In this document: positions 48,705 through 57,617 of the stretch, in pieces | How positions within the stretch are numbered: position 1 is the stretch's first letter | How the letters are laid out: the number at the start of each line of letters is the position of its first letter | Origin: Sphingobacteriales bacterium | Lineage (GTDB): Bacteria > Bacteroidota > Bacteroidia > Chitinophagales > Chitinophagaceae | Reading direction: 5' to 3' | DNA length: 64,000 bases | Assembly (NCBI GenBank): GCA_027484425.1 | Contig: JAIXSZ010000063.1 | Coordinates: 1 to 64,000, forward strand | Position numbers and translations under genes: made by a program | Notes under the pieces: generated by a model | Told to the model about the DNA's origin: nothing | Database searches by the model: none | The model's input: only the letters and a program-made list of their open reading frames with translations

Positions 48705-51377
48705 TTAGGCGCTTTCTTCAGTAGTATTGTCAGTTTTTTTAGGCATATACTTATCGTGTTCCGCGCTGCTATCACTATTCTCGTCGCTATTTTCAGTATT
48801 GTCCTCAGGGGTGGTATCAGTTACGTTTCCATTATCATTGGTTTCGTCTTCGGTTGGGGTATAGGGTTTGTAGTCGCCATAAGGCACCGTAAAGGTCTCC
48901 TGCACCCTCACCGACCTCATAAAGTAAGGCACCCATATACATACACTAAATATACTCCTGAATACATCTTTGTAGTCTTGTGTAGTATCGGGTATCAGCA
49001 GGTTGGTAAGTATGCCATCTACTATTACAGCCACCATAATACCCACATACATCCTTATGATGTGTTTGGGCAGTATATCTCTTTTGTTATACATCAGCAC
49101 TAGGCAAAACACTGCATAACAAATAATACTTGCATTCACTATCAGTTCCAGCCATAGTATCATATTGAACGCCATGCTTATAGGCTTGTGGTCATAAGCA
49201 TGCCATATCGCATCTCTAAAGTAGCCCGTGTCTATAATAGAGTAGCCTAGCTGAATAGGGGTGATAATGAGCCCCAGAATAGGTATTATCAGCCATCCAC
49301 CTATAATTCGGGGTGTGGGGTGCAGGTGTTGGTACCTTGCAGTGGGTGTTTGGTATATTTTTTTGCCCATATACACAGCTCCAGCCATTATAGCTAGCAG
49401 TAGCAATATGGCACTGTACTTTATGCCAGTATACGTCTGGCCAGAGCCAGGTGTGTAAGTAAATGAGTAAGACAATAGGTCATTCACCATTCTTTTACTG
49501 TCTTTGTCATACTGCACTATTTCTTCAGGCGCTATATGGTCTTTATTGTATTTGAAATCATGGTCCAGCGCAAAAACATTGTTATCTACAGACACCCTGT
49601 ACTTAAATGTGTATGCTGGTCGGTCTATAGTCTCCGTCTGAAAATCTATGTTCCAGTTCAGCGGTATTTTTACTCTTATTGAGTGGTGTAGCTCATATGG
49701 ATAAGATGTGGCAATAGGGTATTTCTTTTTGTTGTCTACCGATGGTAGCATATTTTTTATCATTCTTGCATAAAAGCTCACAGGGTAGTTATGGTTAACA
49801 GAGTCATACTCAAAAAAGTCTGTGATGATGTACTTTTCGGTAGTTTCCAGCACATTACTGGCCTTGTCATCCATTATTATCAGCGTATCTGCTCTTTCTA
49901 TTTTCGAGTAGAAGTTAGAATAATAGTCCAGAAAGTTCTTTTCCAGGTCCACATTGCTTTGGTTGGCATAACTGGCTCTTATTTTATCCGCCATTCCACC
50001 CGAATAGGTGGTTATTACAGTTAGGGTTACTGGCGACTTTACATCATCTGCCTCATATTGTTCAGTATAGTGTAATGTACCATTATTGGTTTCAGGTATT
50101 GGCGAAAGGTCTGTTTTGCCAGCACCTAGCACTAGTGCGTTGCCATAGTCTGGGCAGTATATATCGGCGCCAGTGCTCCCTTGGTAAGACATCGTAGGGT
50201 CTATCCATATTTCCTTATCGTCAAGGTGGGCCACTACTATAGCATGGTTAAATGCTGATGGCGATGGTATTCTTTCTGTTACATGCTCTTCGCTACTCGT
50301 ACTTACCAGTGCCATCTCTGCAGGTATACCCACACTCAGCAGTGCAGATACCAGTAGTAGCGACTTGTCCTTGCAGTCTCCATACCGTTGTTCATATACT
50401 TTTTCTGGGTTGTTTGCTTTGTGCGAGTAAGGGCCTATCTCCACACCCATATACCTTATTTCGGTCTGCACCATATCGGTCAGTGCCCTCAGTAGTCCCG
50501 GTTTGTTGTCTTTATATTTATCAGCTATTTCTTTTATTCTTTTGCCCAATGCACCGCCCGGTTTATCAGTAGGTTTGTTAATGCTGTGTCCCCACTGTGC
50601 CACTTCAGTCCAGTCTTTAAACTCTGATATTTGTATAAAAGGGTAAGCTATGTACCAGCTGGGTATTTTGTCACTTACGTCTATACCATTCAGGTTTTGC
50701 AAGTCCCATTCATATATCATGTCTCCGCCTACTGTCTGTTGCACAGGAGGTTTCGCCTCGTTATAGTATTTAAAGTTGAGTTTTCGGCTACCTGGAGCTA
50801 TGATGTAGTAGTGCATATGTGCTATAGGGTCAGTTCCCTGTAGCACCAGCGATGTAAAGAACTTATTCTCAAAAACCGGATTATCACCCGTAAGTGTATA
50901 GCTATATTCTATTTTGTCACCTACTCTTATGTCATTCAGTATCAGGTAGGCAGTATAATTACCATTGTATATAAACCTAGACAAGTCTTCTTCATTTGCC
51001 ACTATTTTAAAGGCTGCTTTGTCTAGCCGGTTCATGGGCTTACCATCTCTCCACACTGTTACCTCGTGTATAGATATTTGTTCATAGCTAGGGTTGAAGT
51101 TGAGCGTAAGGTTAGCCGCACTTTGTATGCCTGCCTCAGATATAATTTCTCTAACCGTGTGCTGATAGGTTTGATGGGTGGTAACATTATATTCCTGCTC
51201 AAACATTCTTAAGAAATAGCCATCATTTATTTCTCTTGTGTTGGGTGTTTGGGTGTTGGTAGATACTTTTTTCACCCATGCAGGTGTAGGGCCAAATTGC
51301 AATTGAACTTTTGCTAAACTCAGACTGGAAAACGATAATAACAACAGTGACAGGGCAATAACTGATTTCTGAAACAT
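48705..51377 (-). CDS. DUF3857 - transglutaminase - DUF2569 membrane protein
   Basis: An 890-aa protein: signal peptide (residues 1-23), DUF3857 domain with 'RVGDKIEYSYTLTGDNPVFENKF', and a transglutaminase-like domain with Cys in 'QRYGDCKDKSLLLVSALLS', His in 'AFNHAIVVAHLDDKEIWIDP' and Asp in 'IDPT'. After ~600 residues a membrane segment, then a C-terminal DUF2569 with four helices ('IGGWLIIPILGLIITPIQLGYS', in part), and an acidic, Thr/Asn-rich tail. DUF3857-transglutaminase proteins are common in Bacteroidota; the fused DUF2569 is unusual. ATG 51377 begins the signal peptide; longer frames to 51488 are not used. Confidence 0.85.
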   Translation of the reverse strand: MFQKSVIALSLLLLSFSSLSLAKVQLQFGPTPAWVKKVSTNTQTPNTREINDGYFLRMFEQEYNVTTHQTYQHTVREIISEAGIQSAANLTLNFNPSYEQISIHEVTVWRDGKPMNRLDKAAFKIVANEEDLSRFIYNGNYTAYLILNDIRVGDKIEYSYTLTGDNPVFENKFFTSLVLQGTDPIAHMHYYIIAPGSRKLNFKYYNEAKPPVQQTVGGDMIYEWDLQNLNGIDVSDKIPSWYIAYPFIQISEFKDWTEVAQWGHSINKPTDKPGGALGKRIKEIADKYKDNKPGLLRALTDMVQTEIRYMGVEIGPYSHKANNPEKVYEQRYGDCKDKSLLLVSALLSVGIPAEMALVSTSSEEHVTERIPSPSAFNHAIVVAHLDDKEIWIDPTMSYQGSTGADIYCPDYGNALVLGAGKTDLSPIPETNNGTLHYTEQYEADDVKSPVTLTVITTYSGGMADKIRASYANQSNVDLEKNFLDYYSNFYSKIERADTLIIMDDKASNVLETTEKYIITDFFEYDSVNHNYPVSFYARMIKNMLPSVDNKKKYPIATSYPYELHHSIRVKIPLNWNIDFQTETIDRPAYTFKYRVSVDNNVFALDHDFKYNKDHIAPEEIVQYDKDSKRMVNDLLSYSFTYTPGSGQTYTGIKYSAILLLLAIMAGAVYMGKKIYQTPTARYQHLHPTPRIIGGWLIIPILGLIITPIQLGYSIIDTGYFRDAIWHAYDHKPISMAFNMILWLELIVNASIICYAVFCLVLMYNKRDILPKHIIRMYVGIMVAVIVDGILTNLLIPDTTQDYKDVFRSIFSVCIWVPYFMRSVRVQETFTVPYGDYKPYTPTEDETNDNGNVTDTTPEDNTENSDENSDSSAEHDKYMPKKTDNTTEESA

Positions 51378-51539
51378 ATTGGGTATATAATTTTTGGAAA
51401 TTAAATGTACACAACGAAAAATATAGAAAAGTGCCTTGCTACATAAATTTTCTGTTATACCCGATGTTTTTTTATAAATGTGTAGCAAATGATGCTGTTA
51501 TCGTATCAATTCCTGAAATTTACAGCAAAGAATAATAAC

Positions 51540-51902
51540 ATGAAGTTGGATACAAACGAAGCAATAGCAGTAAAATGGTTTCAGGCTTTTAATGAACAAA
51601 ACCTTGACAAATTATTGGCTTTGTACGACGATAACGCAGAGCACTACAGCCCTAAACTAAAAGTAAGATTACCCGAAACCAAGGGATATGTAAGAGGAAA
51701 AGCAGCGCTAGGCTCATGGTGGCAAGATGCGTTCGATAGATTGCCCACTCTTCACTACAGTTATACTTCGCTTACTGCCAATGGCGACAGAGTATTTATG
51801 GAGTACATACGTACAGTAGTAGGAGAGCCCGAAATGCAGGTAGCTGAGGTGCTAGAAATCAAAAATGGTCTTATTGTAGCATCTAGAGTGTATCATGGTT
51901 AG
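51540..51902 (+). CDS. SnoaL-like (NTF2-fold) protein
   Basis: This 120-aa cytoplasmic protein has the fold's usual features: 'AVKWFQAFNEQNLDKLLALYDDNAEHYSPKLK' (in part), 'GYVRGKAALGSWWQDAFDRLPTLHY', 'DRVFMEYIRTVVGEPEMQVAEVLEIKNGLI', ending 'SRVYHG'. SnoaL-like proteins are isomerases, hydrolases or binding proteins, and the active site cannot be read. ATG 51540 is chosen (frame opens at 51489) since the family starts right there. Confidence 0.85.
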   Translation: MKLDTNEAIAVKWFQAFNEQNLDKLLALYDDNAEHYSPKLKVRLPETKGYVRGKAALGSWWQDAFDRLPTLHYSYTSLTANGDRVFMEYIRTVVGEPEMQVAEVLEIKNGLIVASRVYHG

Positions 51903-52027
51903 TTGACATACTTTTATTTGTTAGGAAAGCTACCATAGTGTATTACCATATTGTTGCTTAGTCATGTAGGTAGTTGTTTGCTGCACAACTATATTGCTGG
52001 TTGGTTTATTTCATAATTAATCCTGAC

Positions 52028-52035
52028 TATCTTTG
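52028..52035 (+). promoter_or_regulatory. -7 box (TATCTTTG) of the acetyltransferase-aminotransferase operon
   Basis: TATCTTTG, 19 bases before ATG 52055. The nearest TTG (52001-52003) is 24 bases upstream, longer than ideal. Confidence 0.6.
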
Positions 52036-52054
52036 TTTCCGTTAACAAGATACT

Positions 52055-52666
52055 ATGATTGTGTACGGCGCCAGCGGTCATGGCAAAGTGATTATTGAAA
52101 TACTGGAAAGTGTAAATACTCCACATATAGAAGTGTGGGATGATGCTGCAAAACCCCCAATGTGGGAGTATCCAGTGCTAAAACCTTTTTCGTCAGAAAA
52201 CTGGGCTAATAATCAATTTGTGATAAGTATAGGCGTAAATGCCACCCGAAAGCGTGTGGCGGAAAAACTAGCTACTGTTGCCAGTTTTGGTACAGCTATT
52301 CATGCTACTGCACGCCTTTCCAAAAGAGCTACTATAGGAGAGGGTACCGTAATAATGAATGGTGTCACCATAAACGCCGATACCCAAATAGGCAAACATT
52401 GCATCATCAATACTAGCGCATCTATTGACCATGACTGTGTGATAGGTGATTTTGCACATGTATCGCCCAATGCTACATTGAGTGGAGATGTCCACATAGG
52501 TGAGGGCACACACTTTGGTGCTGGTGCCAGTGCCATACAAGGTATACGTATAGGTAAGTGGTGTACCATTGGTGCAGGCACAGTTGTGATAAGAGATATA
52601 CCAGATTATGCAACAGCTGTGGGTAACCCTGCCCGAATTATAAAATATAAAGAACCCCAACAATAA
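52055..52666 (+). CDS. PglD/NeuD-type sugar O/N-acetyltransferase
   Basis: A 203-aa protein with an N-terminal Rossmann-like domain ('MIVYGASGHGKVIIEILE', the PglD/NeuD opening) and a C-terminal left-handed beta-helix of hexapeptide repeats ('IGEGTVIMNGVTINADTQIGKHCIINTSASIDHDCVIGDFAHVSPNATLSGDVHIGEGTHFGAGASAIQGIRIG', read in parts), with the catalytic His in 'ASIDHDCVIG'. Family members acetylate amino sugars (UDP-4-amino sugars) or sialic acids. It overlaps the aminotransferase start by one base, forming a PglE-PglD pair. Confidence 0.88.
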   Translation: MIVYGASGHGKVIIEILESVNTPHIEVWDDAAKPPMWEYPVLKPFSSENWANNQFVISIGVNATRKRVAEKLATVASFGTAIHATARLSKRATIGEGTVIMNGVTINADTQIGKHCIINTSASIDHDCVIGDFAHVSPNATLSGDVHIGEGTHFGAGASAIQGIRIGKWCTIGAGTVVIRDIPDYATAVGNPARIIKYKEPQQ

Positions 52667-53796
52667 TGAAACCAAAGATTTGGATGTCTTCGCCACATAT
52701 GGGCGGTACTGAACAGGAATTTGTAAAAGAAGCCTTTGATACCAACTGGATAGCACCATTGGGGCCAAACGTAAATGGCTTTGAACATGATTTAGAGTTG
52801 TTTTTGGGCGAGGGCAGCCATGTCGCTGCACTGAGCTCGGGTACCGCTGGTATACATCTAGGCTTGGTATTGCTGGGTGTGCAGCCTGGCGATGAAGTGC
52901 TGTGTCAGAGTATGACATTCTCAGCTACCGCCAATCCAATCAAGTATCTGAATGCTACTCCAATATTTGTAGACAGCGAGGCAGATACTTGGAATATGTC
53001 GCCGGAGTTGCTAGAAACTGCAATAAAAGACCGAATAGCCAAAGGCAAAAAGCCTAAAGTGATAATGCCAGTGCATTTATACGGCATGCCTGCCAAAATG
53101 CATGAAATAAATGGAATAGCCCAAAAATATGGTATTCCAGTGCTGGAAGACGCAGCGGAGGCCCTTGGCTCATCTATCAATGGTAAACAATGTGGCACAT
53201 TTGCTGATATATCCGTCTTATCATTTAATGGCAACAAAATAATAACTACATCAGGTGGCGGTGCATTGGTGAGTGCTGCTGCCAATGTGGTACAGGATGC
53301 TAGGTTTTTGGCTACACAAGCTCGCGATGAAGCGCCCCACTATCAACACTCTAGGGTAGGGTATAACTACCGAATGAGTAATCTGTGCGCTGGGGTGGGC
53401 AGAGGGCAAATGCAAGTATTGGCAGATAGAATAGCTAGCCGCCGTGCCATATACAATCAGTACACCGATGTGCTGGGCAGTAAAAAGGGTATCAGTTTCT
53501 GCAGTGAGCCTGATGGATATTTTAGCAATCGCTGGTTGTCTACAATTCTTATAGATAGTAATGTAGCAGGTGTATCTAGAGAAGACTTGAGACTGGCTTT
53601 AGAAAAAGAAAATATAGAATCAAGACCGCTATGGAAGCCCATGCATATGCAACCAGTATTTGAAGGTTGTGCTTTTTACGGCGATGGTACTTCCGAGCGT
53701 TTATTTAGAGATGGTCTTTGTCTGCCATCTGGTTCCAATTTATCAGCTGATGATATGGACCGAGTGATGGAAGTAATACATGCAGTCATCAAATAG
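52666..53796 (+). CDS. DegT/DnrJ/EryC1/StrS-family PLP aminotransferase (PglE/EpsN-like)
   Basis: A 376-aa sugar aminotransferase. 'WMSSPHMGGTEQEFVKEAFDTNWIAPLGPNV' (in part) is the family's opening. 'SSGTAGIHLGL', 'HLYGMPAKM' and 'EDAAEALGSS' build the PLP pocket, and the PLP-binding Lys lies in 'SFNGNKIITTSGGGAL'. Paired with a PglD-type acetyltransferase, it most likely makes a UDP-4-amino-sugar that is then acetylated (bacillosamine-like route). Translation of the two is coupled by the one-base overlap (TAATGA). Confidence 0.92.
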   Translation: MKPKIWMSSPHMGGTEQEFVKEAFDTNWIAPLGPNVNGFEHDLELFLGEGSHVAALSSGTAGIHLGLVLLGVQPGDEVLCQSMTFSATANPIKYLNATPIFVDSEADTWNMSPELLETAIKDRIAKGKKPKVIMPVHLYGMPAKMHEINGIAQKYGIPVLEDAAEALGSSINGKQCGTFADISVLSFNGNKIITTSGGGALVSAAANVVQDARFLATQARDEAPHYQHSRVGYNYRMSNLCAGVGRGQMQVLADRIASRRAIYNQYTDVLGSKKGISFCSEPDGYFSNRWLSTILIDSNVAGVSREDLRLALEKENIESRPLWKPMHMQPVFEGCAFYGDGTSERLFRDGLCLPSGSNLSADDMDRVMEVIHAVIK

Positions 53797-53845
53797 ACCC
53801 TTGTAATTTTCTAGTTCAATCAGTATAAGTTTATCTTTTTACTCC

Positions 53846-54982
53846 ATGAGTTTGTCTGCCGAAAAACAACAGAGATTTCATTTTATAGATGGCATGAGGG
53901 CTATTGCCTGCATGATGGTGATACTGCATCATGCGGTATCCGCCAATGTAGCCAGATTTTTGATGAGTCATGGATTTATAAAGTTTGGTGAGTTTTTTTG
54001 GAATTTACCGGGTTCAGGGGTGGACCTGTTTTTTGTCATAAGCGGACTAGTCTTACTTAGACCTTACTTAAGGAACGAAAGAAAATTTGATACACTCATT
54101 TATCTCAAGAAGCGGTTTATACGTATCTATCCCACTTATTTTGCTGCGTTATTGTTTGGTGCTGCTGTTATCTGGTACATCAATACTTTTCCTACTTGGT
54201 ACAACGAGAAGGGAATTTATGTGATGTTTTCAGTGCGCACCACCCTCATGCAAGCGTTACTGTTCAACGTAGACGGTATTTATTACAATTTGGCGTGGTG
54301 GAGTGTACAGGTTGAGGCGGTGTTTTATTTACTTGTACCATTGCTTATAGTTTTCTTTCCCCGTAGCGACAAGCTCAATAACAGCAAAATACTAATGATT
54401 ATTATAGGCTGTATGATAGGCAGCTTGGGGTTGCAGTTGTTGCTCGATAGGTATTTTCCAATTTTATATTCTTATCACGATATTGTGCTAAACATGGGTA
54501 GGATAATTGATTATCCTGTTTGTTTTCTTTTAGGAATGTTCTTGGCAGCACACGATTTCAGCAAGAAGCATGCTTATCAGATGTTGGTAGTGGGGACAAT
54601 ACTGGTGCTCATGCAGTGGATATACAAACCAGCTATACACACCGGTTATGGATTTGTCTATGCAGGTTTGGTTATTCTTTCTTTTAATACTCAGTCTATT
54701 CAGCGTTTTCTGAGTAAACCATTGTTGATATGGATTGGTGAACGCTCTTATTCGCTTTTTTTGGTCCATTTTTCAGTGTTCTACCTAGTCAACAATCTTA
54801 CTGCCAGAGTCACTACACACAGGGGTTTTGAATATGCACTCATCACCAGAGGTGTAGGTGTTCCACTCTCTTTTATTGCAGCCATGTTGCTATTTCATTT
54901 TGTAGAGAGGAAGTTTGCAAGAGGACTAATAACTGATGATATGTTTTGGCCCTGGCAAACGAGCAAAATGAAAAAGGCATAA
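53846..54982 (+). CDS. Membrane acyltransferase (acyltransferase 3 family)
   Basis: A 378-aa inner-membrane protein with about ten helices. Typical N-terminus 'RFHFIDGMRAIACMMVILHHAV' with catalytic-region 'ILHH', and 'GSGVDLFFVISGLVLLRPYL', the family's 'F..SGF/L..'. It probably O-acylates a surface sugar. Directly follows the sugar aminotransferase by 49 bases on the same strand. A near-consensus TATCTTTT is present only 6 bases before its start. Confidence 0.88.
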   Translation: MSLSAEKQQRFHFIDGMRAIACMMVILHHAVSANVARFLMSHGFIKFGEFFWNLPGSGVDLFFVISGLVLLRPYLRNERKFDTLIYLKKRFIRIYPTYFAALLFGAAVIWYINTFPTWYNEKGIYVMFSVRTTLMQALLFNVDGIYYNLAWWSVQVEAVFYLLVPLLIVFFPRSDKLNNSKILMIIIGCMIGSLGLQLLLDRYFPILYSYHDIVLNMGRIIDYPVCFLLGMFLAAHDFSKKHAYQMLVVGTILVLMQWIYKPAIHTGYGFVYAGLVILSFNTQSIQRFLSKPLLIWIGERSYSLFLVHFSVFYLVNNLTARVTTHRGFEYALITRGVGVPLSFIAAMLLFHFVERKFARGLITDDMFWPWQTSKMKKA

Positions 54983-55018
54983 AAGGCATCTCAGAATAAA
55001 TTCAGAAAAAGAATTACA

Positions 55019-55840
55019 ATGCAACAACAATGGCAAATAGCAGTAGAAGCTGCTTTCAGCAATAGAGATTTGCTAAAAGATGAATACTATACCAATGCTG
55101 TAAAGGCAGTGATAGAAGAGGTGGACAAAGGCAGGCTGCGGGTGGCTGAGCCATTGCTAAATGGTGGTTGGCAGGTGAATGAGTGGGTGAAAAAAGCAAT
55201 ACTGATGTATTTTGGTATTCAGCAAATGAAGACTTGGGAGTTGCCTCCATTTGAGTTTTATGACAAAATGGACCTGAAGAAGGATTATGCATCGCTGGGT
55301 GTAAGAGCAGTGCCACATGCTGTAGCAAGGTATGGGGCATATATAGCTCGTAATGTGATACTCATGCCATCCTACGTAAATATAGGTGCTTATGTGGGAG
55401 AGGGAACCATGGTAGACACATGGGCTACAGTTGGGTCTTGTGCACAGATAGGCGCTGGGGTACATCTGAGTGGAGGGGTGGGAATAGGTGGTGTACTAGA
55501 GCCTTTGCAAGCAACACCAGTTATAGTAGAAGATGGTTGTTTTTTAGGTTCGCGCTGCATAGTGGTGGAGGGAGTCGTGGTAGAAAAAGAGGCAGTATTG
55601 GGCGCCAATGTGGTACTGACTCAGTCTACCAAAATAATAGATGTAAGTGGAGCATCGCCCATTGAATACAAGGGTCGAATTCCTGCACGCAGTGTGGTAA
55701 TACCCGGCAGTTATGCCAAAAAGTTTCCTGCAGGGGAATATCACGTAAATTGTGCTTTGATTATCGGTACCAGAAAACCATCTACAGATTTGAAAACAAG
55801 CCTGAATGATGCTCTGAGAGAATTTAATGTTTCAGTGTAG
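55019..55840 (+). CDS. dapD: 2,3,4,5-tetrahydropyridine-2,6-dicarboxylate N-succinyltransferase
   Basis: A 273-aa hexapeptide-repeat trimeric enzyme of the lysine/meso-diaminopimelate route, transferring succinyl from succinyl-CoA. Motifs: 'RVAEPLLNGGWQVNEWVKKAILMYFG', 'RAVPHAVARYGAYIARNVILMPSYVNIGAYVGEGTMVDTWATVGSCAQIG', 'HLSGGVGIGGVLEPLQATPVIVEDGCFLGSRC' (all read in parts). The last strands end 'CALIIGTRKPSTDLKTSLNDALR'. Length and motif order match DapD. It lies 36 bases after the acyltransferase and 39 before the GT-C-like gene. Confidence 0.95.
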   Translation: MQQQWQIAVEAAFSNRDLLKDEYYTNAVKAVIEEVDKGRLRVAEPLLNGGWQVNEWVKKAILMYFGIQQMKTWELPPFEFYDKMDLKKDYASLGVRAVPHAVARYGAYIARNVILMPSYVNIGAYVGEGTMVDTWATVGSCAQIGAGVHLSGGVGIGGVLEPLQATPVIVEDGCFLGSRCIVVEGVVVEKEAVLGANVVLTQSTKIIDVSGASPIEYKGRIPARSVVIPGSYAKKFPAGEYHVNCALIIGTRKPSTDLKTSLNDALREFNVSV

Positions 55841-55879
55841 TTAAGTCAACTATTATTCAAAAGCATCGAGTCAGACCTT

Positions 55880-57523
55880 ATGACAACATTTATAGAGCGT
55901 TATAATGCTGAAAGGGCGGTGCAATTGATGAAAAATTTAGGTGCCAAAGATTGGTTGTTGATACTAGGGTTGGTTGCTTGTTTGTTGCAAATATGGTTGC
56001 CAGCATATTATTTGAATTGTGATGGTCCATGTCATATAGCAAATGCTAGAGCTATGCTGGAAATGAGTACCAATGCACAGGAAGATTTCTATACTCGTTT
56101 TTTTACATTAAGCGAAGACCCCAATCCCAATTGGTTGTCTAATATTCTTCTAGCTTTCTTATTGCAGTTTTTTAAAGGGGCTGTAGCGGAAAAAATCCTA
56201 CTTAGTGGTTATGTACTTTTAATGATTGTATCGTTTAAAAAGCTAACTGATAGGCTTTGTGATCGTAAGTCTGGACTTGTTTTACTGTTTTTTGTGTTTG
56301 TGTTTAACAATACGTTGGCGCAAGGATTTTATAATTTTTCATTTAGTATCCCATTTTGTCTTTTACTGGTCAACAGTTGGTTGGTATATCTAGAGCAGGG
56401 CAAAATTGCAAGTGTATTTTGGGTGTTTTTATACATGATGCTCACCTATTTTTCTCATCCTGTTTCTTTTGGATACGGTGTTTTGATTTGTTTTAGTTTG
56501 TTGATGAGTTATGCAGTGTCTGGGTATTATGTAGGTAGTCTAAAACAGATACTGGTGAAACTATTAGTGATAACAGCCTGTACTGTACCTTTTTTGATGT
56601 TCTTTTTGACATTCGCAGATAACAGCGCCCGACATGGTAAAATTGTACCTGCTTATATGCCCGAGCGTGTATATGAGTTAATATCTTTTGACTATCTCAT
56701 TAACTACTCCAGCAAAGAAGTACTTATTGTCAAGGGATTGGGTGTCTTGTTTTCCCTACTTTTTCTACTGATATTGGTTTTTAGGTTCATTTCTAAAAAA
56801 AGCATTCATAAATACGACGGCTTACTATTGTCTTTGTTATTGTTAGTGTATGCTTTCTTTAATATGCCTGACAAAATGATGGGTGGTGGTTTTTTTGTGA
56901 TGAGAACAGGGCTCTATTTGTTCATGGTTACTGGCTTTTGCGCAGCTTATTTGTTGCCATTAGGTTTTAAAAACACCATTGGATATGTAGGGTATTTTGG
57001 TTTTTTACTGTTGGTTTTTGTTAGAATTCCCATTATGATTGACGGGGCTAATAGGGTACGAGAGCATGTAGCTGTGGCTAGTAGGATACCTGAGCAAAGT
57101 TTGCTGTTGCCACTCAACTTTAACAAGTTTGGTAAAAAGAACAACGGTGATTTGATAGCTGACAGAAATGAGGTTTATGGCCATGTGGCACAATATATAG
57201 GTGCTGATAAAAAGATACTAGTGCTGGACAATTATGAGGCAAATACTGGTTACTTCCCTCTCAACTGGAAAAGTGATGTAAATCCTTACATACATCTCAA
57301 CAGATATAAGGGTATAGAGGGAGTGCCGCCAGGTGCTGGACCAGTGCAATATAAACAGATAACAGGTGTGAATATCGATTACATACTATTGATAAACTAT
57401 GAACTATCGATTGATGGACATGAAGATTTTAAGGAATTGAAGACTCAGCTTGACACCGCTTATCACGAAACCTATCGATCTGCAAGCGGAAAGACCATTT
57501 TGTTGGTAAGTAATGTACGATAG
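55880..57523 (+). CDS. GT-C-like multi-helix membrane protein
   Basis: A 547-aa protein with roughly ten to eleven membrane helices. An acidic motif 'YLNCDGPCHIANARAML' after the first helix resembles the catalytic 'D.P.H' loop of GT-C glycosyltransferases. A C-terminal soluble part (~residues 405-547) is typical of that class. It may transfer sugars from a polyprenyl donor, in agreement with the PglD/PglE-like genes upstream, but no specific family is clear. The tail overlaps the frame opening for the kinase gene by 11 bases, but the kinase start is later. Confidence 0.65.
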   Translation: MTTFIERYNAERAVQLMKNLGAKDWLLILGLVACLLQIWLPAYYLNCDGPCHIANARAMLEMSTNAQEDFYTRFFTLSEDPNPNWLSNILLAFLLQFFKGAVAEKILLSGYVLLMIVSFKKLTDRLCDRKSGLVLLFFVFVFNNTLAQGFYNFSFSIPFCLLLVNSWLVYLEQGKIASVFWVFLYMMLTYFSHPVSFGYGVLICFSLLMSYAVSGYYVGSLKQILVKLLVITACTVPFLMFFLTFADNSARHGKIVPAYMPERVYELISFDYLINYSSKEVLIVKGLGVLFSLLFLLILVFRFISKKSIHKYDGLLLSLLLLVYAFFNMPDKMMGGGFFVMRTGLYLFMVTGFCAAYLLPLGFKNTIGYVGYFGFLLLVFVRIPIMIDGANRVREHVAVASRIPEQSLLLPLNFNKFGKKNNGDLIADRNEVYGHVAQYIGADKKILVLDNYEANTGYFPLNWKSDVNPYIHLNRYKGIEGVPPGAGPVQYKQITGVNIDYILLINYELSIDGHEDFKELKTQLDTAYHETYRSASGKTILLVSNVR

Positions 57524-57591
57524 GGGTGATAATATTGTACAGATTAGCTATAAAGGTCGATGGTTATTTTCCTTAGTAGATAGTTATCTAT

Positions 57592-57599
57592 TACATTTG
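57592..57599 (+). promoter_or_regulatory. -7 box (TACATTTG) of the sugar kinase gene
   Basis: TACATTTG lies 18 bases before ATG 57618, inside the upstream open frame from 57513, so it supports the shorter start. No -33 TTG seen. Confidence 0.6.
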
Positions 57600-57617
57600 C
57601 ACCAAAATTTATTTTTT

